From assembly GCA_030595765.1 (NCBI GenBank), contig JAUVCJ010000078.1, positions 1-9,302 of the forward strand: a stretch of DNA of 9,302 nucleotides. Reading direction: 5' to 3'. Below the pieces are notes generated by a model, which was given only the letters and a program-made list of their open reading frames with translations, searched no databases and had not been told where the DNA came from. Position numbers and translations under genes: made by a program. Source of the stretch: Thermoplasmatota archaeon (GTDB taxonomy: Archaea > Thermoplasmatota > Thermoplasmata > GCA-020350865 > JAUVCJ01). Each line of letters begins with the position of its first letter. Within the stretch, counting starts at the first letter, position 1. Shown here piece after piece: positions 6,584 through 9,302 of this stretch.

Positions 6584-8920
6584 GCTCTTTTTTGAGCCTT
6601 TAGAATCCTGGTCTCGGTTATTTTTCATCCTAATGAACAGGAGTAGGGCTACTGCTACCAGCGCCACCCCACCCAATGATGCCACCAGCAAGAGGATCTC
6701 AAAAGTATTATCAGTTGGAGCAACAGGCGGGATCCATATTACCAGATTATGACTTCGGTTGGCAATTATCCAGGTCTCATTGGTTCTGTCCCCAATGCTG
6801 ACAACCACCCTAAACTCGTTCTGCTCCACTATGGTTCCATCCGGTTCAATGGCCTTATCGAAGAGGTAGGTGAACACGTACCCTGTCTCATTGGTGTCAT
6901 CATTGAGTATATCTACGCCATCCATGTCATAAATGACGATCCTGGCAGGGTTCTGGTATGGTCCTGAGGGGTCATAAACCTGTATAGACACCCTATGGGT
7001 GGAATACAGCCTTCCATCCCTGACTGATATATAGGTATTGTTCCACATCCCCATCACTGAACCTTGAGAGAATATGCCCCAGCTCACCTCTGAGATGGAG
7101 TTGTTGCTTATTCCCAGAAATGAATTGGTCATGAACAGACCGTCGTTAGAGCCGCCTAATATCGTGTTGTAAACCAACTCTCCCCTGCTATTGAGCAGGG
7201 TCATTCCATTGTTGAAGAATGGATTATCTGAGCGGGTTGAGGCGTTTATAATCGTGTTATTGGAGGCATAAACTATGGAATCTGAGAATATCATGCCTGA
7301 TAGCCCGCTTCTGGCAATGGTATTGTTGGCAATTATCATATTCGATTCCTTCATCTCTATGCCATGGAGAAAATTGTCGCTGATGTTATTGTTCACCACC
7401 TTAGCATCAAGGGAGTATTCTATGACAAGACCTGATTCTCCAGAGTTATGGATGTCATTACCTGCAAAGAATAGAAGCCTCTCGATAAGGGGGTCTTGGG
7501 TGATGTATGCTCCAGTCAGGAAATTGTCGTGCATTCTATTGAATACGGTCTCACCAGCTGAATCATACCAGATCAGGCCGTACTGGCCGTTGCCGTCCAT
7601 GATGCTTCTTGAGATGCTAAGCATGCAAAATACCACATCCAGGCCGTTATAGGTGTTGTTCGAAAAGGTGCTGTTGCTTATCTCGACATCTGAGTCGTCC
7701 AAGTCCGCTCCATCGGCTCCGTTGCCTGTGAAGGCACTGTTGTTGATCACAAGCTTGGTCAGATTCCCAAAGACACCATGAAGGTCGTTATCTCGGGAGG
7801 TAACGTTGCTGAGCAGGCTGTAACCGATTGGGGCACTCAGTAAAGCTCCTAATGAATATATTCCGATGTAATTCTCCCTCAACTCAAGGTTCTTCATCGT
7901 TATCTCTGAATCATTAAGATTTATTCCCACTCCGCCATTGCCAGAGATCACACAATTCTCAACCGAGCCCATGGTATGGACAACGTTGACACCGTCCTTT
8001 CCGTTGTCATTGACGGTTAGATTTGAAAGAATGAGATAACCCCCTATGCCTACCACGCCCTGGTCTATGTTGGAGCTTATGTCGCCCCCATCAATAACCA
8101 ATACAGATATCTCATCCTCGAACTCACTGGTCAGGACACCCATCTGGTTGTCCCTCATCACGAGGTCGTCGATGTCTGCAGCAGACCCGAACATGGTCAT
8201 GCCAGAATTCTTGTTGGACTCAACTCTCATACCCACCATCCTGACCCTGGAGCGCAATATGAACAGACCTGTATCGTTGTTGTTGCTAACGATGTTGTTA
8301 TAAAGAAATGGATACTGGGTTCTGTTAAAGCCTGCGTAATCCAGGAATATTCCAACTCCGCCATTGTTGCTAATGGTGCAGTTCTCGACCTTAGGACCCT
8401 CAGCTATTATGTGCAATCCATGAGTTAGACCCTCACCAATATAGGTGTCATTGATGCGGCTATCATCAGATACCAAGAATAGACCGCCATCTAGGCCATC
8501 GGCTGCTCTTTCACCCCATATGTGCCGGATGTCGCTATGCTCGATGATGGCGTTGCCTAATACGTAGAACCTGTAGTACTGATCCTTGCCAGCGGCATGA
8601 ATTGTAACATTATCCAGAATCAGTATAGCTTCCTCCTTGACATGGATCCCTATGCTCCCATCTAAGTCTCCATGAACCTCGATCTCATAGTTCCGGAGGG
8701 TCAGCTTCCCTAAAGGTTCGATGGTGATATTGTGCTTCATCTGGAGGGTCCCGTTCTCATAAATAAGGTCATCCCATGCCTCAATTATCCATGACCCGAC
8801 TGTCTCCCCTGTGGCAGGGGCATTTCCCTCAGCCTGGATGCCTGGAACAGACAAGCACTGGACCAGCATGATGAGTGAGAGTGCAACCGCCAACTGGCCT
8901 GGCCTGAATTTGAGTCTCAT
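6533..8920 (-). CDS. Secreted, membrane-anchored right-handed parallel beta-helix protein
   Basis: From the ATG at 8920 this gives 795 residues. A Sec signal peptide covers about 1-30 (basic start, hydrophobic core, cut likely after IQA). A long run of beta-helix coils spans about 58-635, with repeated N-N-x-I, N-G-x-x-G-I/V/L phrases of about 22-24 residues, as in NosD and PbH1-type proteins. A beta-rich, possibly Ig-like module follows (about 640-730). A proline linker leads to one TM helix (740-763) and a 32-residue Lys/Ser-rich cytoplasmic tail. Over twenty N-x-S/T sequons suggest heavy N-glycosylation. The topology puts the helix outside the cell, anchored at its C-terminus. Such folds often bind or cleave polysaccharide, but no catalytic residues stand out, so an adhesin or structural surface role is as likely. 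A TTG at 8926 would add two residues; the TATA spacing favours 8920. The 3' end overlaps DUF2070. Confidence 0.88.
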   Translation of the reverse strand: MRLKFRPGQLAVALSLIMLVQCLSVPGIQAEGNAPATGETVGSWIIEAWDDLIYENGTLQMKHNITIEPLGKLTLRNYEIEVHGDLDGSIGIHVKEEAILILDNVTIHAAGKDQYYRFYVLGNAIIEHSDIRHIWGERAADGLDGGLFLVSDDSRINDTYIGEGLTHGLHIIAEGPKVENCTISNNGGVGIFLDYAGFNRTQYPFLYNNIVSNNNDTGLFILRSRVRMVGMRVESNKNSGMTMFGSAADIDDLVMRDNQMGVLTSEFEDEISVLVIDGGDISSNIDQGVVGIGGYLILSNLTVNDNGKDGVNVVHTMGSVENCVISGNGGVGINLNDSEITMKNLELRENYIGIYSLGALLSAPIGYSLLSNVTSRDNDLHGVFGNLTKLVINNSAFTGNGADGADLDDSDVEISNSTFSNNTYNGLDVVFCMLSISRSIMDGNGQYGLIWYDSAGETVFNRMHDNFLTGAYITQDPLIERLLFFAGNDIHNSGESGLVIEYSLDAKVVNNNISDNFLHGIEMKESNMIIANNTIARSGLSGMIFSDSIVYASNNTIINASTRSDNPFFNNGMTLLNSRGELVYNTILGGSNDGLFMTNSFLGISNNSISEVSWGIFSQGSVMGMWNNTYISVRDGRLYSTHRVSIQVYDPSGPYQNPARIVIYDMDGVDILNDDTNETGYVFTYLFDKAIEPDGTIVEQNEFRVVVSIGDRTNETWIIANRSHNLVIWIPPVAPTDNTFEILLLVASLGGVALVAVALLLFIRMKNNRDQDSKGSKKSSKKKVKDESRKKGKSK
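6588..6593 (+). terminator. Oligo-T terminator after the DUF2070 gene
   Basis: Six T begin 4 nt after the TGA stop at 6581-6583. It is the longest T run near this end and would stop the lipid-gene transcript while still inside the antisense of the convergent beta-helix gene, whose Lys-rich tail supplies the complementary A run. Confidence 0.45.
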
Positions 8921-8943
8921 GACCAACGAGTAGGCGTGATGAG

Positions 8944-8950
8944 TTAAAAA
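8944..8950 (-). promoter_or_regulatory. TATA box for the beta-helix protein gene
   Basis: On the minus strand TTTTTAA is centred at 8947, 27 nt before the ATG at 8920, which predicts a leaderless transcript and decides between this ATG and the TTG at 8926. The box is less canonical than the others. Confidence 0.5.
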
Positions 8951-8951
8951 G

Positions 8952-8968
8952 CGTTTTTCTTAAAAACG
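8952..8968. repeat. 7-bp palindrome CGTTTTT-ctt-AAAAACG in the divergent promoter region
   Basis: CGTTTTT at 8952-8958 and AAAAACG at 8962-8968 form perfect inverted arms around a 3-nt centre. It lies next to the beta-helix TATA box, and upstream of the nuclease-like gene, so an operator for a dimeric regulator is possible. It could equally be AT-rich promoter sequence that happens to be symmetric. Confidence 0.45.
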
Positions 8969-9035
8969 ATGCATGAATGATTTCACCCAACCCCTGCCTG
9001 AAGTCTGAATACCACCCGTAGCCTTATTAGTTGAC

Positions 9036-9302
9036 ATGGAGGGAAAAAGGAGGTTCTTTCACTTTAGCAGGACCATAAACGAGGAGCACATCATAAACCT
9101 TCTAGAAGCCCAGGGCAACCTTGTTTTCCACACTACCGAGTTCGACCTGGCACCAAAGATCAGCAAATGGGATGGAGAATGCTACTTCGCTGACATCCTG
9201 GCACTCTTCAACCGCAACCACAGGGACTATCTGGTCGGGATCGAGATCAAGGACTGGAAGAAACGTGTGCATCCAAAATTATGCCTCAAATACCTTTACA
9301 CC
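9036..9302 (+). CDS. PD-(D/E)xK nuclease-like protein, N-terminal fragment
   Basis: The frame opens at the ATG at 9036, after an in-frame TGA at 9006, and stays open for 89 codons to the window edge. The N-terminus MEGKRRFFHFSRTINEEHII suggests a helix. A strand-rich stretch follows with FADILAL (Asp53), then YLVGIEIKDWKK (Glu70-Ile-Lys72). An Asp about 17 residues before a hydrophobic-strand ExK, followed by a basic helix, is the core signature of the PD-(D/E)xK nuclease superfamily, which includes restriction, repair and defence nucleases. The family within this superfamily is not identifiable from the fragment. Cys49 and Cys83 are of unknown relevance. No convincing TATA box sits 27 bp before the ATG, and TTATTA at 9024-9029 is too close, so the promoter is unclear. 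The C-terminus lies outside the window. Confidence 0.65.
   Translation, partial: MEGKRRFFHFSRTINEEHIINLLEAQGNLVFHTTEFDLAPKISKWDGECYFADILALFNRNHRDYLVGIEIKDWKKRVHPKLCLKYLYT

Noticed and set aside
7275..7652. 125-codon plus-strand open frame inside the beta-helix gene
   Set aside because: Antisense of regular beta-helix repeats tends to stay open; no promoter and no recognisable protein features.
8855..8920. Lipoprotein signal in the beta-helix protein (LVQC near residue 22)
   Set aside because: Gln before the Cys does not fit a lipobox, and a standard Sec cleavage site follows together with a C-terminal TM anchor.
9024..9029. TTATTA as TATA box for the nuclease-like gene
   Set aside because: It is centred only about 10 nt before the ATG, so transcription would start inside the coding region, with no suitable later start codon seen.

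Overview
The window looks like a piece of an archaeal chromosome. It carries the two prenyltransferases of archaeal ether-lipid synthesis (GGGP synthase and a UbiA-type DGGGP synthase), an archaeal class I CCA-adding enzyme and a DUF2070 membrane protein. Its promoters are archaeal in form: AT-rich boxes centred about 27 bp before the start codon, mostly giving leaderless transcripts. Base composition is roughly balanced. A euryarchaeal or Thermoplasmatota-type host fits best (large secreted beta-helix protein with a C-terminal membrane anchor, leaderless genes), but the exact lineage is inference.

Layout. At the left edge (1-72, minus) is the N-terminus of a thioredoxin-fold [2Fe-2S] ferredoxin-like protein running off the window. 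After a 215-bp divergent gap comes an unrecognised membrane protein with three TM helices and an extracytoplasmic beta-rich region (288-1412, plus). It converges on the CCA-adding enzyme (1520-2887, minus). A G-poor, A/C-rich divergent spacer follows, then three plus-strand genes in a row: DGGGP synthase (3104-3958), GGGP synthase (4011-4748) and a DUF2070 membrane protein (4748-6583). The last two overlap at a TGATG junction. The DUF2070 gene runs 51 bp into the end of a convergent gene for a signal-peptide-bearing, membrane-anchored parallel beta-helix surface protein (6533-8920, minus). After a short divergent gap with a palindrome, a truncated gene at the right edge (9036-9302, plus) encodes a PD-(D/E)xK nuclease-like N-terminus.

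How the genes work together. GGGP synthase joins geranylgeranyl diphosphate to glycerol-1-phosphate, and DGGGP synthase adds the second geranylgeranyl chain, giving the diether core of archaeal lipids. The DUF2070 protein, translationally coupled to GGGP synthase, combines a multi-helix membrane region with a soluble domain rich in His/Asp motifs. It is the best candidate here for an undescribed membrane or lipid-related enzyme. The CCA-adding enzyme matures tRNA 3' ends and is unrelated in pathway. No mobile elements, CRISPR arrays, rRNA or tRNA genes were found.
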